Positions 9,043-20,637 of a DNA stretch of 64,000 nt are shown one piece after another. Positions within the stretch are counted from its first letter, which is position 1. Each line of letters starts with the position of its first letter. The stretch is from Chitinophaga fulva. GTDB lineage: Bacteria > Bacteroidota > Bacteroidia > Chitinophagales > Chitinophagaceae. The translations under genes were made by a program, and so were the position numbers. The notes below the pieces were generated by a model. It was not told where the DNA came from. It saw nothing but the letters and a program-made list of their open reading frames with translations, and made no database searches. The DNA is taken from contig NZ_JABBGC010000001.1 of the NCBI RefSeq assembly GCF_012927205.1, positions 2,604,810 to 2,668,809 of the forward strand, given 5' to 3'.

Positions 9043-12000
9043 TTATTGATTAACTGGTTGCTGGTACTGGTAACTATATTGTTTCAGTATTTTTCCGTTC
9101 TGGTCTTTGATTAGCAGCAGCCGTCCCACATTATCATACTCATAGTAAACGATTTTACCACTGGGGTCTGTTTCGCTGGTCACACCTACCGCTGGTTTGT
9201 AGGTATAGGTGCTTACCAACGCGTTCGTTCCTTTGAGGCCGGTGCGTATCTTGTCCAGTTCTGCCCTGAGCTGTACATCGCTTTGCGGGTTTCGGATCAC
9301 AGCCGGGTCGACATAACTGATGGCTGTCTGATAGGTAGAGCCAATAATTTTGGCGACAGGGTATAAGTCATTGTATCCCCAGATATATACTTCGTTGATA
9401 TCATTGGTTTTGCTCTGTTCCTGTATGTTCCCGTTGTTGTCATACAGGTTGAAGTTCAGTACCTGTTCATAGTTGTTGTCGCGTTTCAGATCGTTGTTGA
9501 GAATATACGCGGGCACAAAGTTAGTCAACGGCTCAGGGGTACTGAGTTTGTATGCCGAAGTCATTACAGCGCTCTGGTTGTTGGCCACAGGCAGTATTTT
9601 GTATTGTACCTGTGCGGCGGACAGGGTAGTGGTGGCGCCTCCGGCAACCTGTTGCGTGTACTGCTCAATCATGGCATTGTGCATATTACTGTCTTGCATG
9701 AACTTCAATGCCTGCAAGCCTGCTGACAAGGCGCCTGAAGGAATGGTATAGTCCGTCGGGTATTTGTTGTATATCCACAGGTCATTCATTTTTGAAGTTA
9801 CCTTGTGAATGCGCGTAGGCTGTATGTGTTGCAGGTTGTCGTACGTATATTCGGTAACGTTGGTCAGTTCTCCTGTGCCCAGATACTGCTTTTGCGTGGT
9901 TTTTTTCAACAATACGCCGGCGCTTTTATAGTCGTAGGTATTAGTTGCGAATTTTTCTAATGCCGGTCCTGTAAAGTTGAATCCTTTTTCGCTATAGCCG
10001 GTTTTCCATCCGCGTACGTTACCTTTTTCGAAGGTGTCATATTCGTTGATGGTCTCCGCTACCCGCTTGCCGGTATTGTCGAAGGTCAGTTGCCGTTCCA
10101 GCATACCGTTTGTGATATTCACATTAGGAGTAGGGCCGAAAGGATAAATATTGAGGCCGCTGGCATTGTTATCCAGCTTGTAGATATACCGTATGCTGCC
10201 GTTTTGTTTGTTGCTGCCAATGCTTTCCAGTACTTCCCGGTACACAACAGACCCCTGTCCTGATTCTATTTCATTATTGGGGGCTGACGTGCGTATGGTC
10301 AGCGGACAGGGATAATTCGGAGTATTAGTTCCATCGGAATTTTTGACCGGTTTCATAGCGACATAGCTGTAATTGTATTTGGGCCTGTTACACAGGTAAC
10401 CGCTGGACAGGGTATCACTGCCAAAGTTATAGGTATATGTTTTGATGATGTCATTGACGTGATTGATGCCGTCATAGGTGGTGATTTTCCGTATCCGGAG
10501 GCCGCTGGCGGTGCCTATATAGGTATAACCGACAAAAACACCGTACGTAATAGACACGTACGCCAGTTCATCGTAAATAGTCTCTTCGCTGTGTTCCGCA
10601 TCCAGGATGATCAAGTGCTGCCCGGCGCTAAAATAAAGGTCTTTTGTCGTGCTGGTGATATATCGCCGTTCTCCTGTCGCCATATTCACGGCAACCGCTG
10701 TGGCAATGTTGCCGCAACATGATCTTACTATTGCACTAACACCTACATGCAGCTCTTTACTGAAATTTAGCTTAATAGTATCGCTTTTGGGGCCTCGGTC
10801 TTTAGGGCTTGTAGCGACCGCCTTTCCAACACTGATTGGTTGGTATATAGGATCTTCTACTGCTCCGCCACCGCCATAATAACTATAGGTGTGGTTCTCA
10901 AATTCAAAGGTAGTAGATCCCCCTGTAGGATACTCAATCTTTTCAAGAATGCCGGCTTTAGTATACTGGCTGTTGGGTGCTCTGTTTCCACCCGGCAGGC
11001 CCAGATCTTTGTCTGCCGGAATCAAAGTAGTATTACTTGCGTTATTATAATATCCCCAGTGGTCTTTTGATTTTGCATTAATGGCCGGGAGAGGTGTTTG
11101 TTCATAATATAGTTTATACGCAGAAATCACATTGTCATTCATATCTACCGTACTGACAGACTGTAACTTCAAACGGTCGGGAGTGACATAGTTTAACTTA
11201 TACTTATTTACATCTGTGTATACGCCGCCCACATTGGATGATACCGTGATATCGCTTAGGGCATATTGCCCCGTCCCTTCATCCGTTCTTGGAAAAGCAT
11301 AATTAAAACTAATTCTGCCACCGGGGTATTCGATTTTCTTTATTTGTTGTTGGGTGTATGACCGTGTAGTAACACAGGAAGTTAGTACAGGCGTAATACC
11401 CGGACAGCCCTGTATACCACCGCAATTTCCACCATAACATGCATTTCGTGATTCTGTTTCCGACGTGGAGTTGATAGAAACACTACCTGAAATATATTCA
11501 AAATTGATCGTACGTTTACTTACTGGCAATATAATCGTAGTGAGATACCACGCGGAAGTATAGGAATCGTAAGAATCGCCACAGTTGCTGGTTACCCAGG
11601 TGATATCTGTTGCTTTAAAGATATATTTGGTCCCGTTCTCCGTTGTCACAGTAAAGGAACTTCCGGTTGCCCAATCCCATTTAACCCGGATGTTTTTGTA
11701 GGGCATCAGCTGAACCACCCCGTTGGTGTCTACCACAAATTTTCCACTGTAGCCACCAAAATTATAAGAAAACTCATCCGGTTGAGTATCTATGATCCCC
11801 AATGCACTGGACCTGAATCTCTGAAAATTGCTGGCGTCCATCTGCCAGGGACGATCGGCCGGTATCAACTTACCATGTCCCTGTCCAAGATAGCCATACT
11901 CGTCCGGCGAACCATGCACGGTCCGGGTAATTGCTCCACCGGCATTCAATGCCCATCCCAGTCCTACATAAGAAGCTATTTCATCCACTCGGTTCCCGGC

Positions 12001-12246
12001 TGCATGATAAGATAAGTTCACCGGCATATTAAATTCGCTGCCAACCGCTATCTGGGAGAGCGGGATTTCAATGTTAGGCAAACCATTAAACAGGTTGACC
12101 GGGGTTTCTCCATATCTTCCCAACGAGGCGGCATTCGGTGAAGGCGGAATTACGTTGAATTTTGTCGGGTTCAATGGCTCTTCCTGAGCCAATAAGCTGT
12201 TACAGCAAATGAACAGCAGGAATAGGGTGCATCTTAATACTTTCAT
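9043..12246 (-). CDS. RHS/YD-repeat family surface protein without core or toxin
   Basis: This is a large exported protein of 1067 residues from ATG at 12246, a start chosen for its clean signal peptide MKVLRCTLFLLFICCNSLLA. The N-terminus carries the Bacteroidota RHS entry module: PSPNAASLGRYGE, then a segment with LSYHAAGNRVDEIASYVG and WALNAGGAITRTV. The middle is Tyr/Thr-rich beta sheet. The C-terminus holds a single recognisable YD-type repeat (YYEYDNVGRLL) and then stops. Full RHS proteins continue into many YD repeats, a self-cleaving core motif and a variable toxin tip; none is present here. The clean end before a terminator hairpin suggests a natural short form, though loss of a 3' portion cannot be excluded. 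No immunity gene is adjacent. Confidence 0.85.
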   Translation of the reverse strand: MKVLRCTLFLLFICCNSLLAQEEPLNPTKFNVIPPSPNAASLGRYGETPVNLFNGLPNIEIPLSQIAVGSEFNMPVNLSYHAAGNRVDEIASYVGLGWALNAGGAITRTVHGSPDEYGYLGQGHGKLIPADRPWQMDASNFQRFRSSALGIIDTQPDEFSYNFGGYSGKFVVDTNGVVQLMPYKNIRVKWDWATGSSFTVTTENGTKYIFKATDITWVTSNCGDSYDSYTSAWYLTTIILPVSKRTINFEYISGSVSINSTSETESRNACYGGNCGGIQGCPGITPVLTSCVTTRSYTQQQIKKIEYPGGRISFNYAFPRTDEGTGQYALSDITVSSNVGGVYTDVNKYKLNYVTPDRLKLQSVSTVDMNDNVISAYKLYYEQTPLPAINAKSKDHWGYYNNASNTTLIPADKDLGLPGGNRAPNSQYTKAGILEKIEYPTGGSTTFEFENHTYSYYGGGGAVEDPIYQPISVGKAVATSPKDRGPKSDTIKLNFSKELHVGVSAIVRSCCGNIATAVAVNMATGERRYITSTTKDLYFSAGQHLIILDAEHSEETIYDELAYVSITYGVFVGYTYIGTASGLRIRKITTYDGINHVNDIIKTYTYNFGSDTLSSGYLCNRPKYNYSYVAMKPVKNSDGTNTPNYPCPLTIRTSAPNNEIESGQGSVVYREVLESIGSNKQNGSIRYIYKLDNNASGLNIYPFGPTPNVNITNGMLERQLTFDNTGKRVAETINEYDTFEKGNVRGWKTGYSEKGFNFTGPALEKFATNTYDYKSAGVLLKKTTQKQYLGTGELTNVTEYTYDNLQHIQPTRIHKVTSKMNDLWIYNKYPTDYTIPSGALSAGLQALKFMQDSNMHNAMIEQYTQQVAGGATTTLSAAQVQYKILPVANNQSAVMTSAYKLSTPEPLTNFVPAYILNNDLKRDNNYEQVLNFNLYDNNGNIQEQSKTNDINEVYIWGYNDLYPVAKIIGSTYQTAISYVDPAVIRNPQSDVQLRAELDKIRTGLKGTNALVSTYTYKPAVGVTSETDPSGKIVYYEYDNVGRLLLIKDQNGKILKQYSYQYQQPVNQ

Positions 12247-12842
12247 CGATCGAAAATTTCTGTTCAGAATATAAGGATTCACATGGGTGGTTATGATCCA
12301 CCGGGAAACGAGTCATTTTATAAGTTTCCGGAAATTGGTCTTTGCACTCTAAAGGCATTTAATTGGTTAACATTTCGCAGATACTTTTTTGATTAATGCA
12401 ATATATTATATTTTAACATATTGTGTTGTTAAAAGGCAAATTGATTATAATAAAAAAATGTATATGGACATGAAATACAAAGATGGACAAAAAATTTCAA
12501 CGATCAAACGCGCTTTGTCTTTTTAACAGCACAATACAGAAGCATTCTTTACATAGCCATAAGCCAATAAAAGAAGTGGATAAATCAGCAACTGCATAAA
12601 AGATACAGTCCTTTCTGCTAATTTACGATAGTTAAACCAAAACAAAGTATTTTAAACCCCTGTAACCTTAAAACCTATACCAACAATGTTAATCAGCCCG
12701 GGTGTATGAACCCGATTAATATGCCCTGTTAACGCCGCACAGGCGTTGTTAGCTTTCGTTTAAGACGTTCCATACTCATATTTACTCACCTGGTAGTGAG
12801 CGATAGTAATAGCTATGCGCTTACTATTTTAACCCTTGTAAT
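12247..12842. other. Intergenic region between divergent RHS and nucleotidyltransferase genes
   Basis: These 596 bp hold no convincing gene. The part near 12360-12480 is very AT-rich and probably contains divergent promoters. Close to the plus-strand gene there are two small hairpins: CGGGT/ACCCG with flanking TTAAT/ATTAA arms at 12689-12719, and AACGCC/GGCGTT at 12731-12747. They would lie in the 5' leader of the downstream gene. No run of T follows either, so they are not ordinary terminators. Confidence 0.5.
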
Positions 12843-14423
12843 ATGCAAAAGAAGAGAGCACTGTATAGTGCATTGTTATTGGTTGGATTGATGTTTTCCA
12901 ACAATGCCCTATTCGCCCAGATATCGGCGCAGCTGGAACCTTACTTCAATTCCTACACCCAATTTATTACCAGCAATAAGTCTGATAGCGTGGTGTTATA
13001 CTTTCAGCATAGCAGAATGGTGAAGGACACAACACGACTGAAATCCCAACTGGCTACTGCATTTCCGGGTAAAACATTCTCGCAGTTTAACCTGATGATC
13101 GTTGGTGGTTACGGTTCCAATACGCCGGTACGAAGTAGTACAGGTGGTGAAGGGTCGGACCTGGATATTAATATGCTATTTAAAATCAATAATGGTATTG
13201 CGGCAAATATCTCCGCCTATACTTTTAAAGAGCAGGTAAAATCGTGGCTTACACTCCTGTTTCCTAATACAGCTAAATCCCATTATGTGTTTAACATGAA
13301 AGATCCTGTTGTGGAAGTAGTGGCTGATACTATTCTTCCTGCTGGTGATACCCTGACTTATCACATGGATATCGGCTCATTTAACCAATTAAGCGTGCCT
13401 CAGCATCCCGGTTGTCTTCCTGCTAACCTGTGTTCGGAAATGGCCTGGGGAATAGGTACTGATAATGATATATTTCCTGCCACGTGGAATGAAACAGCTT
13501 CGCCGGGGTTTGCAGTCGACTTCAATCAGAAATTCCCTGCTACCACTACGGCAGGTGAAAAAGCCCTGAGCGTTTGTAAGATGCTGAAGTTTTGGAGTAA
13601 GACCGCCAACTATTCCCCTAATGAGGATGATGTGCCTCCCTCACTATCATATCTGATAGCCAGCTATAACTGGGCGCCGGCCTATGCTGCGCCTACCACC
13701 TACCGCCTTCAACAGTTGATTGCAGATGTAGACAGCCTGAGGAAGAACGTATTCAATAATAATTGCTCCTCTGTGGCAGGAGCTAAGTTGACGGTACCTT
13801 TCTACACATCGATGAATTCAAATCTCCTGAATAAGATGAGTACAGCCGGATTGCAGACCTTCTGCAATTCGCTGAAAAAACTTTCGGATACCCTGCACTT
13901 CGTCGAAACGCAGACCAGCTTACCAAGAGCCTTGCTGGCATTGAGTAATGTGTTACCTTATTTCAACAACGCGCCTGCAGGTACTTTCCGGGTTGTATCA
14001 GTGTCTACTGGAGGAGTTATATCGCCCAAAAACGATGGTACCGCTATTGGCGATACCCTCGTACAATACTCTTTCTCCAACGTACCTACCAAAAAATGGG
14101 TGTTAGGAAACATTCAGCTCAAGGCAGACGGTAAATGCTATTATGTGATCTCCAATTTTCAAAGCGGCCTTGTAATAGACAATCCCGGCGCTTCGATGGC
14201 GCAGGGCACGCCTATGATTCAATGGACATATGGTAATGGAGGAAACCAAAAATGGGAGATCCTCTTTCTTGGGTATGATGGTAGTAACAGGAGGATTTAC
14301 CAGATAAAAAATAAAGCGAGCGGCCTATTACTGGATGTAGAATATCCGTGGGGTATCGGCGCCAGAATTATACAATGGCCGAATAATGGGGGAGATAACC
14401 AGAAATGGTATCTTGAAGAATAA
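12843..14423 (+). CDS. Secreted nucleotidyltransferase-like protein with C-terminal ricin-type lectin domain
   Basis: This is a 526-residue exported protein; the signal peptide has the core ALLLVGLMF and cleavage after ALFAQ near residue 26. Residues about 85-180 carry a Pol-beta-type nucleotidyltransferase pattern: Gly91-Ser92, then Asp106-Leu107-Asp108 (GS-x13-DxD), followed by a strand pair VVEVV (Glu158) and YHMDIGSF (Asp176), either of which could supply the third carboxylate. A later helical segment (KMLKFWSK and SLSYLIASY) resembles the helical part of CD-NTase/OAS-like enzymes. Residues about 380-526 form a beta-trefoil lectin with three W repeats at Trp419, Trp471 and Trp522, 51-52 residues apart, two of them in NQKW. 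A secreted NTase is odd because its nucleotide substrates are cytosolic; delivery to another cell is one explanation. The gene stands alone. Confidence 0.72.
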   Translation: MQKKRALYSALLLVGLMFSNNALFAQISAQLEPYFNSYTQFITSNKSDSVVLYFQHSRMVKDTTRLKSQLATAFPGKTFSQFNLMIVGGYGSNTPVRSSTGGEGSDLDINMLFKINNGIAANISAYTFKEQVKSWLTLLFPNTAKSHYVFNMKDPVVEVVADTILPAGDTLTYHMDIGSFNQLSVPQHPGCLPANLCSEMAWGIGTDNDIFPATWNETASPGFAVDFNQKFPATTTAGEKALSVCKMLKFWSKTANYSPNEDDVPPSLSYLIASYNWAPAYAAPTTYRLQQLIADVDSLRKNVFNNNCSSVAGAKLTVPFYTSMNSNLLNKMSTAGLQTFCNSLKKLSDTLHFVETQTSLPRALLALSNVLPYFNNAPAGTFRVVSVSTGGVISPKNDGTAIGDTLVQYSFSNVPTKKWVLGNIQLKADGKCYYVISNFQSGLVIDNPGASMAQGTPMIQWTYGNGGNQKWEILFLGYDGSNRRIYQIKNKASGLLLDVEYPWGIGARIIQWPNNGGDNQKWYLEE

Positions 14424-14431
14424 TCACTACT

Positions 14432-14466
14432 ATACAGGTTGTCCGCTTTTAGCGGACAACCTGTAT
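14432..14466. terminator. Hairpin terminator between convergent genes
   Basis: There is a perfect 15-bp stem (TACAGGTTGTCCGCT and its complement) with loop TTT. It overlaps the last codons of the minus-strand glycoside hydrolase fragment and ends the plus-strand nucleotidyltransferase gene. Confidence 0.8.
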
Positions 14467-15885
14467 CTCATAATCTTCAGCCAGGCCGTAATCATACAGA
14501 TCGTAGTCACTCCCCGATGGCTGTGTTTTGATATTATACCATTTGCCCGGGTCTACCAGCCCGGGTACGGGTTTGTTGTAAAACGGACCCAGCAGGTTTT
14601 TCAGGCTGCCGATCACCGTTACTTCTACTTTGTTGTTCCCCTTTTTTATGAACTGACCGATGTCAAGCCTGTTGGGCTCGGAAGTGATGATACCGGCAAA
14701 TACATCATTGACTTTTACGGCGGCCACAGTGCCCTGCCATTTGCCCAATGCTACGGCGTATGACTTGCCCGGATCTGTTACAGTGAAGCTTTTCGTATAG
14801 GCGATACCTTGACTGTACAATGGCAACCCCTGCTTGTTCCAGTAACCGGTCTGTAGTGGTTGCGGCGGAACAATGCGCCAGCCTTGTACTGCTGCTTCCA
14901 GGTGAAAATCGCCCAGGATATACACCGGTTCAATCTCTGCATAAACACGCATGGGGGCAACGGTCACGGCTAGTTCATTGTCCCCGGCTTTTAAATAATT
15001 GCCAATCCGGTACACGCCAAAGGACCGGTCGAGCCACCATTTGCCGGGTTCGTTTTTAATGGTGACGCCATTCATTTTTACCTCGTGCCAGAGGTCCGGC
15101 TGCTCGATGACTGCTTTGAAATCCCGGAAGTCCACACCGTCTTTCAGCTGGAAATGGTATACTGCCGTATAGCCGGTGCCGGTAGAGAAGGTATCCCGTC
15201 TTACGATGGCGTCTTTGAACTGGGTACGGTTATTCCACGGGTTACCTACGCCATCGGTAAATCCATGGTGCTTAAAAGCGGTATTGGAAGCCTGGCCAAC
15301 ATGCAGGTGTGTGTAACCGGTATCGGGCTGGTGTAAATAGAGATCGCAAAAATCGATGGTCAGGGTGTTGTCTGCCGGCCGCGATACTGTAGTGGCGGAA
15401 GCCTTGGCAGTAGCCCATTCATTGGCTTGCGGGGCCGACTGGTACCCCGGCAGTTTTTTATCGGCAATAAACAACATCAGGCTGCCAGCCGGAGGTATGG
15501 TCACTTCAAACTGTACAGCGTTGTTGTTTTGCGTATAGTGGTAGCGGGAGATTTTACCGGCATGCATGTCCATCTCCAATACATCGTGGCCCAGCATATT
15601 GATTTTGCCGGAAGAAGCGCTGGTCATGCTGGCATTGGTCAGCAACAGTAACTCGCCATTGGCCAGTTGACGGCGCTGATGATAGATATTGCCACCAATG
15701 CTGTCACCCTGCGCGGCGGATATACGAAAACCCTCCTGTTGAAATAGAGTCGTGCTCACAGCCTGTATTTTATCTGGCGGAAGGATAGTAGCTAACTCCT
15801 GATTAACCTTTCCATCTACCAACCGTAATTGTTCAAAGCAGACTACTTTTCCACCAGCGGCCACATAATCTTTCAGTAACCGGTG
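14449..15885 (-). pseudogene. C-terminal fragment of a glycoside hydrolase
   Basis: About 478 codons remain of the C-terminal half of a large extracellular glycoside hydrolase. The reading frame runs up into the truncated sigma gene without any ATG; the first possible start is GTG at 15864, in mid-domain (…LKDYVAAGGKVVCFEQ). Visible parts are a small beta domain (YHYTQNNNAVQFEV), a jelly-roll near residues 170-290, and the terminal beta-sandwich with GKWQGTVAAVKVND, FIKKGNNKVEVTVIGSLKN and a DYDLYDYGLAEDYEI end. From memory this resembles rhamnosidase-like (GH106-type) enzymes, but the catalytic barrel is missing so the family is uncertain. It was probably the distal gene of a polysaccharide utilization locus. 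Confidence 0.8.
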
Positions 15886-16115
15886 GCCAGATAAGCATTT
15901 ACGTTGTCGATATACAGCTCATAACGCCTGTTCCACAAACTGATAAATACTTCCTGTACAATTTCCTCCGCCAGGTTTTTATCCCTGCTATGGAGATAAG
16001 CGATGGCCAGCAGTTGTTTCCAGTAACGGTTGTAGATTTCGGTAAACGCGCCGCTGTTGCCCTCTCGCAGGGACACTATCAGGTCAGCATCAGATGGTGG
16101 CTCGTACCGGGTCAT
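15873..16115 (-). pseudogene. Truncated FecI-type ECF sigma factor (region 2 only)
   Basis: Only the first 80 residues of an ECF sigma-70 factor remain. Region 2 is clear: FTEIYNRYWKQLLAIAY, then AEEIVQEVFISLWNRR, then VNAYLAT, after which a normal protein would continue (typically A-V-K-Y) into region 4. Here the frame reads GY and stops at 15873. The same DNA, read one frame over, is already the glycoside hydrolase. The break therefore lies at about 15877-15890. Without region 4 the product cannot recognise a -35 element, so the gene is dead, though its start and promoter region look intact. Confidence 0.85.
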
Positions 16116-16474
16116 GTGATTGGTGTGGTACGCAACGTTATAAAAATAAATTCAGATTTTATATCGGGATATGAAAAGATAATAATAAGGAAACAGGATA
16201 CCGGAAATCAAATTTGACAAATTGATTTGTTTGATATTTTTTTGTATTTTAGATAAACGGAACATTGATCAGAATAACCCATATCGTATGTTTGTTTTTA
16301 TAAGTTATACCCGAACGTCACTATCGCCTGCTAACGCCATTCTTCTCCCAGAGTTGTAACCACGTTTTCCCACAGGCATATCTAACATATTTTGAAAATG
16401 ATGGATGTTAATGGCCGCGCATAATAACGGCGTTTAATAACCACATTTTTCCTCATTCCCATTCCATCCCGGGT

Positions 16475-16612
16475 CCCAGGGCTGAAGCCCTGGGCTACGA
16501 TGTTGTTCAGGCTGTTTTGCGGCTTAAATCCATTAAAACATGCTGAGTACCTCGTTGTTCAGGGAGGGGAGGAGTGAATCTTAACCGCAAAAACTCTTGG
16601 TGCTGAACAACC
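16475..16612. repeat. REP-like palindromic element, unit 1
   Basis: The unit opens with the palindrome CCCAGGGCTGAAGCCCTGGG at 16475-16494. A conserved tail follows (GATGTTGTTCAGGCTGTTTT) to about 16550. A degenerate inverted partner ends near CTGAACAAC at 16603-16611. The first 75 bp match unit 2 at 16891 closely. From memory, palindromes of this CCCAGGGC…GCCCTGGG type are abundant REPs in Bacteroidota and are tied to RAYT transposases; no such transposase is present here. Confidence 0.8.
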
Positions 16613-16667
16613 CGCCCACGGCCATGTCCATTTGACTAAAGACAGGGAGGATTTACTATTAAATGTT

Positions 16668-16832
16668 ATGAAAATGAAAACGAAAAAACCCTCATTGACC
16701 AAAAAACTGATGATCAACAAATCCACTATCGTTGCGCTGACAGACCAGAAAGACCAGTTAAAGGGACGTATTTCCTACCATACCTTCATCAATTGTGATG
16801 ATGAGGCCCGTAGGAATGGTCAGTTCTGTTAA
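16668..16832 (+). CDS. Class I lanthipeptide-type (Bacteroidota RiPP) precursor peptide, orphan
   Basis: This is a 54-residue peptide. The start is ATG at 16668, downstream of a GACAGGGAGG purine stretch at 16641-16650 (long spacing of 17 nt); an in-frame TTG at 16632 is less likely. The leader reads LTKKLMINKSTIVALTDQ, then LKGR, which matches the Bacteroidota lanthipeptide leader pattern (K-L-x-I/L-x-K-x-T-I-x-x-L followed by a short acidic-polar stretch and a processing site near G-G; here the second Gly is Arg). The core is short, with Ser, Thr and two Cys (INC and a terminal QFC), suitable for one or two thioether rings. No lanthipeptide dehydratase, cyclase or peptidase-transporter lies in the window, so it is an orphan or is matured in trans. 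Confidence 0.6.
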   Translation: MKMKTKKPSLTKKLMINKSTIVALTDQKDQLKGRISYHTFINCDDEARRNGQFC

Positions 16833-16890
16833 AAATGGTTTTTGATTAATGCCGGAAAACGTTGTTGTAATTCGTTTTCTGGCCCCCAGT

Positions 16891-17061
16891 CCCAGGGCTA
16901 AAGCCCTGGGCTAAGATGTTATTCAGGCTGTTTTACAGATTAAACTCATTAAAACGTGCTCAATCATCTTTGCCGGGCAAAGAGGTATAATAGCGCCTTT
17001 TGGTGAATCTATGCCATGAAACAGCCTGAATAACATCTTAGCCCAGGGTTTTAACCCTGGG
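16891..17061. repeat. REP-like palindromic pair in inverted orientation, unit 2
   Basis: Two palindromes, CCCAGGGCTAAAGCCCTGGG at 16891-16910 and CCCAGGGTTTTAACCCTGGG at 17042-17061, face each other. Each is followed inward by the same tail (GCTAAGATGTTATTCAGGC), so the whole 171 bp is one long imperfect inverted repeat able to form a large hairpin, as in BIME or MITE-like REP pairs. Confidence 0.85.
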
Positions 17062-17077
17062 TTCCCCGGTGGGCATT

Positions 17078-17188
17078 GGATTCATGGGAGTTCGTTGAAT
17101 CCATTCTATTCGTTGCATTCGTTTGATTCGTTGAATTCGTTTGATATTGGATTTATTGGATTCATTCAATTCATGGATTCCATGCATT
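17078..17188. repeat. Low-complexity ATTCG/ATTGG short repeats
   Basis: This stretch contains many imperfect copies of a 5-10 bp motif (TTCGTTGAAT, ATTCGTTTGA, GGATTCATT). It lies directly beyond the REP pair and just after the stop codon of the rifamycin phosphotransferase gene. No coding role is seen; slippage could change its length. Confidence 0.6.
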
Positions 17189-17195
17189 GCGCGTT

Positions 17196-20248
<3,053 letters not shown>

Positions 20249-20637
20249 TTTATATCTTATTGAGTAAATATCTTAGTTACTAAGATAAATTGTCTGAAAT
20301 TAGTATCCAAATAATTCGGGTTAAAAAAGTCTAACGGCAGAGGGCGATGTCCGAAATTCCAGGAACAGCACGCCAGTCCGGCTGAAATATAGCCCGCACA
20401 TATTTGTGATATACCCGCGAATGTTGGCCCATTTTCCGCGAATGTTAAACGCGGTTGACGTTGTGGCTTCTTTTCCTCATTTTTGATAGCACAGGCATGA
20501 ACATGATAAGATGAAAAAATAATGTGGTGGTCGTTGTGGAAAAAGAGGGGAAAATGGCATCCTGTGTATGAAGGGAGGACATCAACGGAAATGTTGGTCG
20601 GATAAATGCAGAATAGTAAACTATATAAATATTTTTT
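20249..20637. other. Intergenic region with 21-bp-period direct repeat
   Basis: No gene is seen in these 389 bp, which separate divergent marR and the Imm70-like gene. Besides the MarR palindrome there is an exact direct repeat of CCGCGAATGTT at 20415-20425 and 20436-20446, a 21-bp period (two helical turns), which would suit a regulator binding one face of the DNA, as LytTR-type proteins do. Confidence 0.45.
20269..20287. promoter_or_regulatory. Palindromic operator upstream of marR-rph
   Basis: The 19-bp sequence TATCTTAGTTACTAAGATA is a perfect inverted repeat with 9-bp arms around a single central base. Size, symmetry and position (20 bp before the marR start codon) are typical of a MarR-type operator covering the promoter. 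Confidence 0.75.
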
